NCBI RefSeq assembly: GCF_048320135.1
Contig: NZ_CP182947.1
Coordinates: forward strand, 496,001-560,000
Length of the DNA stretch: 64,000 bases
Direction: 5' to 3'
From: Ideonella_A sakaiensis_A
GTDB taxonomy: Bacteria; Pseudomonadota; Gammaproteobacteria; Burkholderiales; Burkholderiaceae_C
Shown here: one piece after another, positions 30,474-38,386 of the stretch
How the letters are laid out: each line of letters opens with the position of its first letter
Position numbering within the stretch: the first letter of the stretch is position 1
Notes under the pieces: generated by a model
What the model was told of the DNA's origin: nothing
Database searches by the model: none
The model's input: the letters and a program-made list of their open reading frames with translations, nothing else
Position numbers and translations under genes: made by a program

Positions 30474-31619
30474 GTGTCCCCATTCCTGCTTTCCGCCAAT
30501 CGGCGATTCGCCGCGACGTCCCTGATCGCGGCGCTGGCACTCGGCCTTGCCGGCTGTTCGTCGGTCGAGAAGGTCGTTTCCGGCGACAAGATCGATTACA
30601 AGGGAACGACCGTCCGCGAGAGAGGCCTCGAGGTGCCCCCGGACCTCAGCCAGCTGTCGCGCGATGTGCGGGCACCGCAGCCGGGAGGCGTTGTCAGCGC
30701 GGTCAACTTCGAGCAGCAGCAGCGCAGCCAGACGCAGGCGCTGCCGACCGCAGCGGGCACGCTGCCGCAGGCAAGCGACATGCGGATCGAGCGCGCCGGC
30801 GACGAGCGCTGGCTGATCACGACGCTGCCACCGGAAAAACTGTGGCCGCAGCTGCAGGCGTTCTGGCGTGAACGCAACCTCGCACTGACGGTCGACGATC
30901 CGGCCGCCGGCGTGATGGAGACGGAATGGGCGGAGAACCGCGCCAAGCTGCCGAACGACATCATCCGCCGCACGCTCGGCCGGGTCATCGATGCGGTCTA
31001 CTCGACCGGTGAGAAGGACAAGTTCCGCACCCGCGTCGAGCGCACGCGCAACGGCAGTGAAGTCTTCATCTCGCACCGCGGAATGATCGAGGTCTACGCG
31101 ACGCCGACCAAGGACACGACCGTCTGGCAGCCGCGGCCGCGTGATCCTGCACTCGAGGGCGAGATGCTGCAGCGGCTGATGGTCAAGCTCGGCGCGAAGG
31201 AAGAGACGGCAAAGACCGCGGTGCAGACCGCAACCGCGAATGTGCCGCCGGCGCGTGCACGCCTGTTGCCGAACCAGCCGACGCCGACGCTGCAGGTCGA
31301 CGACGGTTTCGACCGGGCCTGGCGCAGGGTCGGGCTGGCACTCGACCGCGGCGGCTTCACCGTCGAGGACCGCGATCGCAGCCAGGGGCTTTATTTCGTC
31401 CGTTATGTCGATCCGGCACAGGCCGGCAAGGAAGAGCCGGGCTTCTTCGGTCGCCTGTTCGGCGACAAGACGCGCCTGTCGCCGCCGCAGCGCTACCGCG
31501 TCTCGGTCAAGGGCGAAGGCGACAGCAGCACGGTGCGGGTGCTCGATTCACAAGGCAACCCGGAGAACGGCGACGCCGGCAGGCGCATCGTCGCACTGCT
31601 CGTCGACGACCTGAAATAG
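30474..31619 (+). CDS. bamC: Outer membrane protein assembly factor BamC
   Basis: A 381-residue lipoprotein of the BAM complex, which folds beta-barrel proteins into the outer membrane. The signal peptide ends in the lipobox LGLAGC near residue 25. The unstructured segment after it (DKIDYKGTTVRERGLEVPPDLSQL) matches the part of BamC that binds BamD, followed by two helix-grip domains. The GTG at 30474 was chosen because GGAG lies 9 bases upstream and it gives a normal signal peptide. The gene lies between dapA and an MBL hydrolase on the same strand. Confidence 0.92.
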   Translation: MSPFLLSANRRFAATSLIAALALGLAGCSSVEKVVSGDKIDYKGTTVRERGLEVPPDLSQLSRDVRAPQPGGVVSAVNFEQQQRSQTQALPTAAGTLPQASDMRIERAGDERWLITTLPPEKLWPQLQAFWRERNLALTVDDPAAGVMETEWAENRAKLPNDIIRRTLGRVIDAVYSTGEKDKFRTRVERTRNGSEVFISHRGMIEVYATPTKDTTVWQPRPRDPALEGEMLQRLMVKLGAKEETAKTAVQTATANVPPARARLLPNQPTPTLQVDDGFDRAWRRVGLALDRGGFTVEDRDRSQGLYFVRYVDPAQAGKEEPGFFGRLFGDKTRLSPPQRYRVSVKGEGDSSTVRVLDSQGNPENGDAGRRIVALLVDDLK

Positions 31620-31631
31620 GCCGCGCCGGCA

Positions 31632-32450
31632 ATGCGCCTGCGCAGCCTGGGCAGCGGCAGCACCGGCAACGCAAGTCTGGTTGAGTCGACGGATGGTCTG
31701 CGGACCACCCGGGTGCTGCTCGACTGCGGATTTTCGCAACGCGAACTGGCGCAGCGGCTTGCCCGTGCCGGTGTCGCGGTCGAGCAGATCGACGCGATCT
31801 TCGTCACCCATGAACACGGCGACCATGTCGGCTGTGCACTGGCGCTGTCGCGGCGACACCGGATTCCGCTGTGGATGAGCCGAGGCACCTGGCGCGCGGT
31901 CAATCGCGTCGTCGACTACGCCGGGCCGTTGTTTGCCGAGGAACCCGCGCCAGCCGACGACGACCTCGTATTTTTTGCCCGCGATGGTGAATGCATCGAC
32001 ATCGATGGGCTGCGGCTGGTGCCCTATACCGTGCCGCACGATGCACAGGAGCCGCTGCAGGTCACGTTCACCGACGGCAGCGGCAGGCTCGGCGTGCTGA
32101 CCGACGCCGGCTGCCTGACCGCGCACATTCTGGCCAATCTCAGCGCTTGCGACAGCCTGCTGCTCGAATCGAACCACGACCCGGCGCTGCTTGCCGCATC
32201 GGCCTACCCGGCGTCGCTGAAGGCGCGGATCAGCGGCCGGCTCGGCCATCTGAGCAACCCGGTCGCCGCCGAGATCCTCGCCGGTGTCGCCCATCCCGGC
32301 CTGCGCCATGTCGTCGCGGCACATCTGAGTGAGCGAAACAATACCGTCGAGCTGGCGCGCGGCACGCTGGCGCACGCACTTGGTGCATCGTCCGACGATA
32401 TCGAGGTTGCCGATCCGAAAACAGGGACCGAATGGATTGTTGTCGCCTGA
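31632..32450 (+). CDS. MBL fold metallo-hydrolase (YycJ/WalJ-like)
   Basis: A 272-residue metallo-beta-lactamase-fold protein. The metal-binding motif THEHGDHVG lies near residue 59, and further ligand regions include VPHDAQEP, ESNHDPALL and AAHLSERNN. The opening MRLRSLGSGSTGNASLVE is typical of the YycJ subgroup, some members of which are linked to nucleic-acid processing; the substrate is unknown. It starts 12 bases after bamC and probably ends the dapA-bamC operon. It converges on the lipoprotein gene. Confidence 0.87.
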   Translation: MRLRSLGSGSTGNASLVESTDGLRTTRVLLDCGFSQRELAQRLARAGVAVEQIDAIFVTHEHGDHVGCALALSRRHRIPLWMSRGTWRAVNRVVDYAGPLFAEEPAPADDDLVFFARDGECIDIDGLRLVPYTVPHDAQEPLQVTFTDGSGRLGVLTDAGCLTAHILANLSACDSLLLESNHDPALLAASAYPASLKARISGRLGHLSNPVAAEILAGVAHPGLRHVVAAHLSERNNTVELARGTLAHALGASSDDIEVADPKTGTEWIVVA

Positions 32451-32463
32451 AACAAACGGGCAC

Positions 32464-32487
32464 AAAAAAGGCCGCCCGAAGGCGGCC
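32464..32487 (-). terminator. Intrinsic terminator of the lipoprotein gene
   Basis: GGCCGCC and GGCGGCC pair around a CGAA loop, and the minus-strand RNA then reads six U residues (32469-32464). It lies 20 bases after the lipoprotein stop. On the plus strand there is no U-tract, so it mainly serves the minus strand, though the stem may also slow transcripts from the MBL gene. Confidence 0.85.
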
Positions 32488-32507
32488 TGTTCGATGCCGG
32501 AATCGAA

Positions 32508-32768
32508 TTACTTCGATGCGGCAGCAGCAGCGGCCGATGCGGCATCGCTGACGGCGCCAGCAGTCGCGGTGGCGGCGCTGCCAACAGCAGCAGCGGCGTC
32601 CGAAGCGGCTTCGCTGACTGCAGAAGCAGCCTCGGCGACCGGAGCCGGAGCAACAGCCGGAGCCTCCATCGGGGCCGGAGCGGGAGCAACAACAGGCTCT
32701 TCCTTCTTGCTGCAGGCGGCGAGAGCGACGGCGGCAGCGAAGGTTGCCAACAAAAGTGACGATTTCAT
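32508..32768 (-). CDS. Small alanine-rich lipoprotein
   Basis: An 86-residue secreted lipoprotein. The signal peptide MKSSLLLATFAAAVALAAC ends in a clear lipobox Cys at about 19, followed by SKKEEP and then a low-complexity Ala/Pro/Val and Ala/Ser run to the end. There is no globular domain. The ATG at 32768 has AAGGAA upstream and the AT-rich leader before it. A strong terminator follows. Such Ala-rich small lipoproteins are common in Burkholderiales; the function is unknown. The monocistronic layout with its own promoter-like leader and terminator suggests high expression. Confidence 0.82.
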   Translation of the reverse strand: MKSSLLLATFAAAVALAACSKKEEPVVAPAPAPMEAPAVAPAPVAEAASAVSEAASDAAAAVGSAATATAGAVSDAASAAAAAASK

Positions 32769-32931
32769 ATATTTCCTTGGATCGAAGGGTCGAACGTTAC
32801 CGACAACTGTGCTCAGTTGCGCAGCCAAATCAGAATTGAACTTGACTTCAGAAGCAGGAAAGTCCTTTCGAACCAAGGCTTTCGCCCCACCCTGCTCTAG
32901 TTAATAAGTATAAACCTAATAGGCACTTACC
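32769..32931 (-). promoter_or_regulatory. AT-rich leader and promoter region of the lipoprotein gene
   Basis: This 163-base stretch is clearly richer in A+T than its surroundings. A TATACT box on the minus strand (32912-32907) is a plausible -10 element about 140 bases upstream of the lipoprotein start; no convincing -35 is seen. The long untranslated leader could carry post-transcriptional control. Confidence 0.35.
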
Positions 32932-33450
32932 CTAGAGCCCCAACTGAGTCACCGGGAACGACTCGGCCGACCGTTGCAGAAAAGCATCAAGTTCCTCCCA
33001 ATCGCGCACCTCTTCGGGGCGCGTGAACGCCAGGCGGCCCCGGAAGTGGATCGGATCGTGCACCCGCAGACTGAGCTGCCCGGGCGCGATCATCATGCTC
33101 GGAATTGCCGGCACATCGTCGTCGGCAACCTGCCGGCAATCGACGATGTGCGACCAGGTGCGCCGCCATGCGACCCAGCGCGGGTGCTGGCGCTGCAGCG
33201 TTTCGAAGCGGGCTGCCAACACGACCAGCTTGCGGTGCGGCATCGCCCAGCGGGTCAGCAGATCGACAACTTCGGGCTCGCCGAGCGGCCAGTCGGCATA
33301 GTCGCGGTCGCAGAGGTAGATCTCGCGGCAGCCGTGCTCGGCCAGATGGGCGATGGCCTGACGAAAGGCGGCCCTGAAGTCGCCCCGGGTCAGGAACGAA
33401 ACGGATGCTGGCGACGGGCCAGTCGGGGCTGCGGGCGTCTCGCTGTCCAT
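32932..33450 (-). CDS. Conserved-looking hypothetical protein downstream of roxA-like gene
   Basis: A 172-residue soluble protein not recognised with confidence. It has an N-terminal disordered Pro/Ala stretch, then AFRQAIAHLAEHGCREIYLCDRDYADWPLGEPEVVDLLTRW, in which an acidic DRDYADW segment follows a strand, and a C-terminal IHFRGRLAFTRPEEVRDWEELDAFL. The layout resembles a truncated phospholipase-D-like or NTP-binding alpha/beta fold, but no catalytic motif can be assigned. The ATG at 33450 has AAGGAG upstream. It lies 12 bases after the cupin hydroxylase stop, so the two are probably one operon. Confidence 0.7.
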   Translation of the reverse strand: MDSETPAAPTGPSPASVSFLTRGDFRAAFRQAIAHLAEHGCREIYLCDRDYADWPLGEPEVVDLLTRWAMPHRKLVVLAARFETLQRQHPRWVAWRRTWSHIVDCRQVADDDVPAIPSMMIAPGQLSLRVHDPIHFRGRLAFTRPEEVRDWEELDAFLQRSAESFPVTQLGL

Positions 33451-33462
33451 CGTTGTGCTCCT

Positions 33463-34620
33463 TCAGTCAGGCTCGGCATGCAACCAGCCGGCCACCGCCC
33501 ATTCCTCCAGCAATGCCGCCGCCTGCGGGCCGAGGCGATCGCGGTCGGCGGCGCTCAGCACGCGCTGGTCGGCAAGCCGGCGCATCAGCCTGGCGTCCTT
33601 GCCGGCGGCACGGAACGACTCGCCATTGATGAAGACATGCCAGTCGTCCCACAACATGCGGGTGCGGATGTCGAGCCGCACGCCGCACTTTGGCGCAAGT
33701 GGCGACGCTTCGTCAAACCAGACCTGCGGTTTGGGCTCGCTCAACCATTCGCCGAGCGAGCAGGCCAGCGCCCGCGAGTCACCGATCAACCGGGTCACCG
33801 CGTCGGCTGCAAATTCCTGCATCTCCAGCGGAATCTGTGCCGGCGACTGCGCCGCCGGTCGGCCGCGGTCGCTGAACAACGGCGACGCCGCCGCGGATTC
33901 GGCATCGGCCGCGGCATCCAGGCTGCGCTGCAGCACTTCGCGGGCAAATTCATCGCGCGTTGCCGCACGAAACCCGATCGAGCAGGTCATGCAGTCGCCG
34001 CCGACGGCGACACCGTCGTGGGCCCAGCCCGGCGGCAGGTACAACATGTCACCCGGTTCCAGCAGCCATTCCTGCTCGGCGACGAAATTTCTCAGGATCT
34101 TCAGCGGCAAGCCGTCAACCAGCTGCGGATCGGTGACACGGCCGATCCGCCAGCGCCGTCGGCCCTGCACCTGCAGCAGGAACACATCGTAGGAGTCGAC
34201 ATGCGGACCGACGCCGCCGCCATCGCTGGCATACGACACCATCAGGTCGTCGAGCCGCGCATCGGGAACAAACCGGAAGCGCGACAGAAGTTCATGCGCC
34301 GATGGCAGATAGAGGTCCAGACCCTGCACCAGCAGCGTCCAGCCCGGCTGCTTCGACGGTGGCAGCGCCGTGCGCGGCAGCGGGCCCTGGCGCAGCTGCC
34401 AGCCGGATTCGCCATGGCGCACCAGCCGCGACTCGACGTCGTTGCGGGCGGCCAGCGTGAACAACTCGGCGCGGTCGACCGGCGCGACGATCTCCGGCAC
34501 GGCCTGCCGCACCAGCAGTGGATTCTTCTGCCAGTGACGGCGCATGAACTGCTGCGGGCTCAGCCCGCCCAGCAGCGTGCTCGACAAATTGGGACTGATC
34601 GAGGGAAATGAAGATGGCAT
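33463..34620 (-). CDS. roxA: JmjC/cupin protein hydroxylase, RoxA (YcfD)-like
   Basis: A 385-residue 2-oxoglutarate/Fe(II) oxygenase of the ribosomal oxygenase type. In E. coli, YcfD hydroxylates an Arg of ribosomal protein L16. The iron-binding residues are visible as His and Asp in GPHVDSYDVF (about 140) and the distal His in PPGWAHDGVAVG (about 200). The N-terminus FMRRHWQKNPLLVRQA and the C-terminal winged-helix-like region also fit the family. Length matches. It is divergent from the SlyD-like gene across 75 bases and probably cotranscribed with the hypothetical gene after it. The symbol is assigned by family resemblance. Confidence 0.85.
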   Translation of the reverse strand: MPSSFPSISPNLSSTLLGGLSPQQFMRRHWQKNPLLVRQAVPEIVAPVDRAELFTLAARNDVESRLVRHGESGWQLRQGPLPRTALPPSKQPGWTLLVQGLDLYLPSAHELLSRFRFVPDARLDDLMVSYASDGGGVGPHVDSYDVFLLQVQGRRRWRIGRVTDPQLVDGLPLKILRNFVAEQEWLLEPGDMLYLPPGWAHDGVAVGGDCMTCSIGFRAATRDEFAREVLQRSLDAAADAESAAASPLFSDRGRPAAQSPAQIPLEMQEFAADAVTRLIGDSRALACSLGEWLSEPKPQVWFDEASPLAPKCGVRLDIRTRMLWDDWHVFINGESFRAAGKDARLMRRLADQRVLSAADRDRLGPQAAALLEEWAVAGWLHAEPD

Positions 34621-34695
34621 CAGGCGATTGTGCGGTCTGTCCGGGCTTCAGCCGGGGCGGCGGCCGGCCGTCTGGCGCTGTGCGATGATTCCGCC

Positions 34696-35220
34696 ATGCT
34701 GATCAATCCTCCCTGCGTGGTCAGTCTGGTCTGGCGTCTGCACGATGCCCAGGGCCAGCTGATCGACGAACTGACCGATGCGGTCGAATTTTTTGTTGGC
34801 GGCGAAGATTTGCTGCCGAAGGTCGAGGAAGCGCTGCTCGACCAGGAGGCCGGATTCGAGACCGAATTGCACCTCGAGCCCGAACATGCCTTCGGCGAAT
34901 ACGACAGCGATCTGGTCTTTTTCGAACCGCGTTCGATCTTTCCGAACGGCATCGAAGCCGGCATGCAGTTCGATGGCCTGCCGCCCGGATCGCAGACACC
35001 GGACATGCCGACGGATGCGATCTATACCGTCACCGAGGTCTACCCTGAGCATGTCGTGCTCGACGGCAACCATCCGCTGGCCGGCATTGCGCTGCGCCTG
35101 GCGTTGACGGTGCGCGACGTCCGCGAGGCGAGTGAACAGGAAATCGAGGCCGGCAGTGTCGGCAGCGCACCGGCCATCAGCGTGCTGCCGGCAAAACCGC
35201 CGGGGACGCCGTTGCACTGA
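34696..35220 (+). CDS. FKBP-type peptidyl-prolyl isomerase, SlyD-like
   Basis: A 174-residue protein with the SlyD layout: an FKBP domain (LTDAVEFFVGGEDLLPKVEEALLDQEAGFE) interrupted by an insert-in-flap domain (about residues 65-125), then the second part of FKBP. The metal-binding His-rich tail of E. coli SlyD is absent; the C-terminus is short and neutral. It should act as a cytosolic folding helper. The ATG at 34696 gives the usual MLINPPCVVSLVWRL start; an upstream extension is not conserved in character. A REP-like element lies just after the stop. Confidence 0.87.
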   Translation: MLINPPCVVSLVWRLHDAQGQLIDELTDAVEFFVGGEDLLPKVEEALLDQEAGFETELHLEPEHAFGEYDSDLVFFEPRSIFPNGIEAGMQFDGLPPGSQTPDMPTDAIYTVTEVYPEHVVLDGNHPLAGIALRLALTVRDVREASEQEIEAGSVGSAPAISVLPAKPPGTPLH

Positions 35221-35238
35221 ACGGTAGAGGCAGGGCCG

Positions 35239-35263
35239 AATCGGGGCTGAAGCCCCTGCTACA
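35239..35263. repeat. REP-like palindromic repeat, single copy
   Basis: An imperfect 25-base element around the palindrome GGGGCT-GA-AGCCCC, between the slyD-like and dut stops. On the minus strand it begins TGTAGCAGGGGCTTCAGCC and differs by one base from the copy at 56987-57010, 22 kb away. Its position between convergent genes suits a REP element, and it may also act as a terminator. Confidence 0.75.
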
Positions 35264-35282
35264 GGCCAGCCCACCAGGCTGG

Positions 35283-35747
35283 CTACGCGCTGCCGGTCGA
35301 GCCGAAGCCGCCGCTGCCGCGATGGCTGGCGTCGAAGTCGTCGACCTGCTTGAACGCGGCCTGCACGACCGGCACGATCACCAGCTGCGCGATGCGTTCC
35401 ATCGGCGTCACGGTATAGGTCTCGCTGCCGCGGTTCCAGGCGCTGACCATCAGCGGCCCCTGGTAGTCGGAGTCGATCAGGCCGACCAGGTTGCCGAGCA
35501 CGATGCCGTGTTTGTGGCCGAGCCCGGAGCGCGGCAGGATCATCGCGGCCAGCCCGGGATCACCGATGTGGATCGCCAGCCCGGTCGGGATCAGCCGGGT
35601 CTGGCCGGGCTCGAGCAGCAGCGGCGCATCGATGCAGGCGCGCAGGTCGAGGCCGGCGCTGCCCGGAGTGGCGTAGCTGGGTATCTGTTCGGCCATCCGG
35701 GGGTCGAGCAGGCGAAATTCGATCGTCGTGTTGGTCGTGGAGGTCAT
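35283..35747 (-). CDS. dut: dUTP diphosphatase
   Basis: A 154-residue trimeric enzyme that removes dUTP and supplies dUMP for thymidylate. All five family motifs are present: GSAGLDLRA, PRSGLGHKHG, NLVGLIDSDYQGPL, ERIAQLV and the C-terminal Arg-less variant motif RGSGGFGSTG. The ATG at 35747 was chosen because it gives the usual start just before IEFRLLD. It lies 22 bases after coaBC, the standard coaBC-dut pair. Confidence 0.97.
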   Translation of the reverse strand: MTSTTNTTIEFRLLDPRMAEQIPSYATPGSAGLDLRACIDAPLLLEPGQTRLIPTGLAIHIGDPGLAAMILPRSGLGHKHGIVLGNLVGLIDSDYQGPLMVSAWNRGSETYTVTPMERIAQLVIVPVVQAAFKQVDDFDASHRGSGGFGSTGSA

Positions 35748-35769
35748 CGGATAGCTGCAGGGCTTTGGA

Positions 35770-37089
35770 TCAGGTTTTCGCTTGGGGTGCCGTCTCGCCG
35801 GCACGCGCGAGCCGGCCGGCGATATCGGCGACGAGCTGACGGGCCAGCGTCAGTTTGTCGGCGCGGGGCAATTCGTGCTGGCCGCCATCGGCATCGATCA
35901 GCAACAGGCTGTTGTCGTCGCGGCCGAAGGTCTCCGGGCCGAGGTTGCCGACGATCAACGGCACCTGCTTGCGTTGCAGTTTCTCCTGGGCGTGGCGCAG
36001 CAGGTCGCGGCTTTCGGCGGCAAAACCGACGCAATACGGTCGGCGCTGCGGACCGTCGGCAGGCAGTTTCGCCACTGCGGCGAGGATGTCCGGGTTTTCG
36101 ACCATCTCGAAGCCGGGCACCTGCCCGCTGCCGTCCTTCTTCAGTTTGTGTTCGGCGGGTTTTGCCGGCCGCCAGTCGGCAACCGCCGCGGTGGCGATGA
36201 AGATGTCGTGGCGCGGCGCCTCGGCCATCGTCAGCTGGTACATCTCGGCGGCCGTCGTCACATTGCTGCGCGCAACACCGCGCGGTGTATCGAGCGCGAC
36301 CGGGCCGGCGATCAGCGTCACCTCGGCGCCGGCCTCGCGCGCCGCGCGGGCGATCGCAAAACCCATCTTGCCGCTGGAGCGGTTGGTGATGCCGCGAACC
36401 GGATCGATTGGCTCGTAGGTGGGGCCGGCGGTGATCAGCACCCGCTTGCCGGCCAGCGCCTTAGGCTGGAAAAACGCAATCGTGTCGGCCAGCAGTTCGA
36501 GCGGCTCGAGCATGCGGCCGTCGCCGACCTCGCCGCAGGCCTGGTCGCCAGCATTCGGGCCGAGCAGCGTTGCACCGTCGGCAACCACCTGGGTCAGGTT
36601 GCGCTGCGTTGCCGGATGGGCCCACATCTCGCGGTTCATCGCCGGCGCCAGCAGCAGCGGGCAGCGCTCGACCGGCCGCGCCAGGCAGAGCAGGCTCAGC
36701 AAGTCGTCCGCCCTGCCCTGCACGAGCTTGGCGATCAGGTCGGCGCTGGCCGGCGCAATCAGCACGGCATCGGCATCGCGGGTCAGGTTGATGTGGGCCA
36801 TCGCATTCGGCTCGCGCGCATCCCACTGACTGGTATAGACATTGCGATTCGACAAGGCCTGCATCGTCACCGGCGTGATGAACTGCTCGGCGGCCTCGCT
36901 CATCACGACCTGCACGGTGGCGCCAGCCCGAACCAGTTCGCGCAGCAGTTCGGCGCTCTTGTAGCAGGCAATGCCGCCCGACAGCCCGAGCACGATGTGG
37001 CGGCCACTCAACTGACCAGCACCGGCGGCGCGCGGCAACGGGCTGTCGTTGGTGACGGGCACGGCAGGCAGGGACGTGGTCTCGGGCAT
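35770..37089 (-). CDS. coaBC: Bifunctional phosphopantothenoylcysteine decarboxylase / phosphopantothenate-cysteine ligase
   Basis: A 439-residue two-domain enzyme for two steps of coenzyme A synthesis. The CoaC domain (residues about 28-200) has LGLSGGIACYKSAEL, the active-site His in MAHINL and the PAMNREMW motif. The CoaB domain (about 210-425) has ITAGPTYEPIDPVRGITNRSSGKMG and AAVADWRP. A 27-residue low-complexity leader precedes the first domain; a later start is possible. It is the first gene of coaBC-dut and divergent from egtD. Confidence 0.97.
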   Translation of the reverse strand: MPETTSLPAVPVTNDSPLPRAAGAGQLSGRHIVLGLSGGIACYKSAELLRELVRAGATVQVVMSEAAEQFITPVTMQALSNRNVYTSQWDAREPNAMAHINLTRDADAVLIAPASADLIAKLVQGRADDLLSLLCLARPVERCPLLLAPAMNREMWAHPATQRNLTQVVADGATLLGPNAGDQACGEVGDGRMLEPLELLADTIAFFQPKALAGKRVLITAGPTYEPIDPVRGITNRSSGKMGFAIARAAREAGAEVTLIAGPVALDTPRGVARSNVTTAAEMYQLTMAEAPRHDIFIATAAVADWRPAKPAEHKLKKDGSGQVPGFEMVENPDILAAVAKLPADGPQRRPYCVGFAAESRDLLRHAQEKLQRKQVPLIVGNLGPETFGRDDNSLLLIDADGGQHELPRADKLTLARQLVADIAGRLARAGETAPQAKT

Positions 37090-37255
37090 GGGCGGGCGAC
37101 GTGGCGGATGGCTGTACGCGGCATTGTCGCCGACCGGCGCTTGACCGACCTGGGCCGCTGCGGGCCATCGAAGCAGCTAGGATGCACGCTCGCTGCGCCC
37201 GACCGGGGGCGGCCCCACCGTGGATCGATCGCCCCACGCACAACACGAAGCGCCG

Positions 37256-38218
37256 ATGCCTGCCACCCACGCCGAGCCGAGATTTGTCCAGTGCCATCAC
37301 GAGGACCCGCAAGCAAGCCGTGCCGAACTGCTGCGCGGCCTGACCGCCCCGACGGCGGTGACGTCGCCGAAATTTCTTTATGACCGGCTCGGCTCGAAAC
37401 TGTTCGATGCAATCACCGAGCTCGACGAGTACTACCCGACGCGCACCGAAGCGGCGATCTTTCGCGACCATGCGGTGCAGATGGCCGCGGCGATCGGCCC
37501 GGTCGGCAGCCTGATCGACCTCGGTGCCGGCAACTGCGCAAAGGCCAGCAGCCTGTTCGGCGCGCTGCAACCCGCCCGGTATCTGGCGGTCGATATCTCG
37601 GTGGATTTCTTGCGCGAGGCACTCGACCGGGTGGCCCGCGAATTTCCGCAGATCGAGGTGGTCGGCATCGGCCAGGATTTCTCAAGCTCACTGGCATTGC
37701 CGCCCGAACTGGTCAGCGGCCGACCGGTATTTTTTTATCCCGGCTCGAGCATCGGCAATTTCACGCCGCAGCAGGCATTGCAGTTCCTCGGCGGGCTGCA
37801 TCAACAAGCCAGCGGTGGCGGACTGCTGATCGGTGTCGACCTGGTGAAGGCAGCGTCGGTGCTCGAACCGGCCTACGACGATGCGCTCGGCGTCACCGCC
37901 GCGTTCAATCTGAACCTGCTGCTGCACCTGAACCGCCTGATCGGCAGCGATTTCGAGCCGCGGCAATGGCGCCACATCGCCTGCTACAACGCCGAGCAAT
38001 CGCGGATCGAGATGCACCTCGAGGCACGCCGCGAGTTGGTCGTGCGTTGGCCCGGCGGCTCGCGCCGCTTCGACGCCGGCGAGCGCATCCATACCGAAAA
38101 TTCGTACAAATATTCGATTGACGGATTTGCAACACTGCTCGCCGACGCCGGCTTCGCCAAGTCGAGTCACTGGACCGACGAGGACGGGCAATTTGCGGTG
38201 TTCTGGGCGGCAGCCTGA
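37256..38218 (+). CDS. egtD: L-histidine N-alpha-methyltransferase
   Basis: A 320-residue enzyme that trimethylates histidine to hercynine, the first step of ergothioneine synthesis. Family features are ITELDEYYPTRTEAAIF near residue 60, the SAM-binding LIDLGAGNCAKASSLF near residue 85, FFYPGSSIGNF near residue 160 and the substrate-binding NSYKYSIDGF near the C-terminus. ATG 37256 is chosen; an in-frame GTG at 37220 would add 12 residues. The usual partner egtB (sulfoxide synthase) is not adjacent and not in the window. A GC hairpin follows the stop. Confidence 0.9.
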   Translation: MPATHAEPRFVQCHHEDPQASRAELLRGLTAPTAVTSPKFLYDRLGSKLFDAITELDEYYPTRTEAAIFRDHAVQMAAAIGPVGSLIDLGAGNCAKASSLFGALQPARYLAVDISVDFLREALDRVAREFPQIEVVGIGQDFSSSLALPPELVSGRPVFFYPGSSIGNFTPQQALQFLGGLHQQASGGGLLIGVDLVKAASVLEPAYDDALGVTAAFNLNLLLHLNRLIGSDFEPRQWRHIACYNAEQSRIEMHLEARRELVVRWPGGSRRFDAGERIHTENSYKYSIDGFATLLADAGFAKSSHWTDEDGQFAVFWAAA

Positions 38219-38238
38219 CGCTCTTTTCCCACGTGGAA

Positions 38239-38265
38239 GGGGGCCCGGCAGTCGACGTGGCCCCC
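38239..38265. terminator. Hairpin after egtD, possible terminator
   Basis: GGGGGCC and GGCCCCC form a 7-bp stem around a 13-base loop, 20 bases after the egtD stop. No U-tract follows, so it may be a Rho-assisted stop or only a stabilising hairpin. The sequence after it (38280-38335) is AT-rich and probably holds the promoter of the SLC13 permease gene. Confidence 0.35.
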
Positions 38266-38386
38266 GTCGCACCGCCGGCTAATCACGTTTTCGATATAAC
38301 AACATTCATAAACATTTCTTGAGGTTTTAACGGCCACCTCATACCGTCACGTCCTCTTCACTCGACGCGCATGGCCGCGCCGGATC

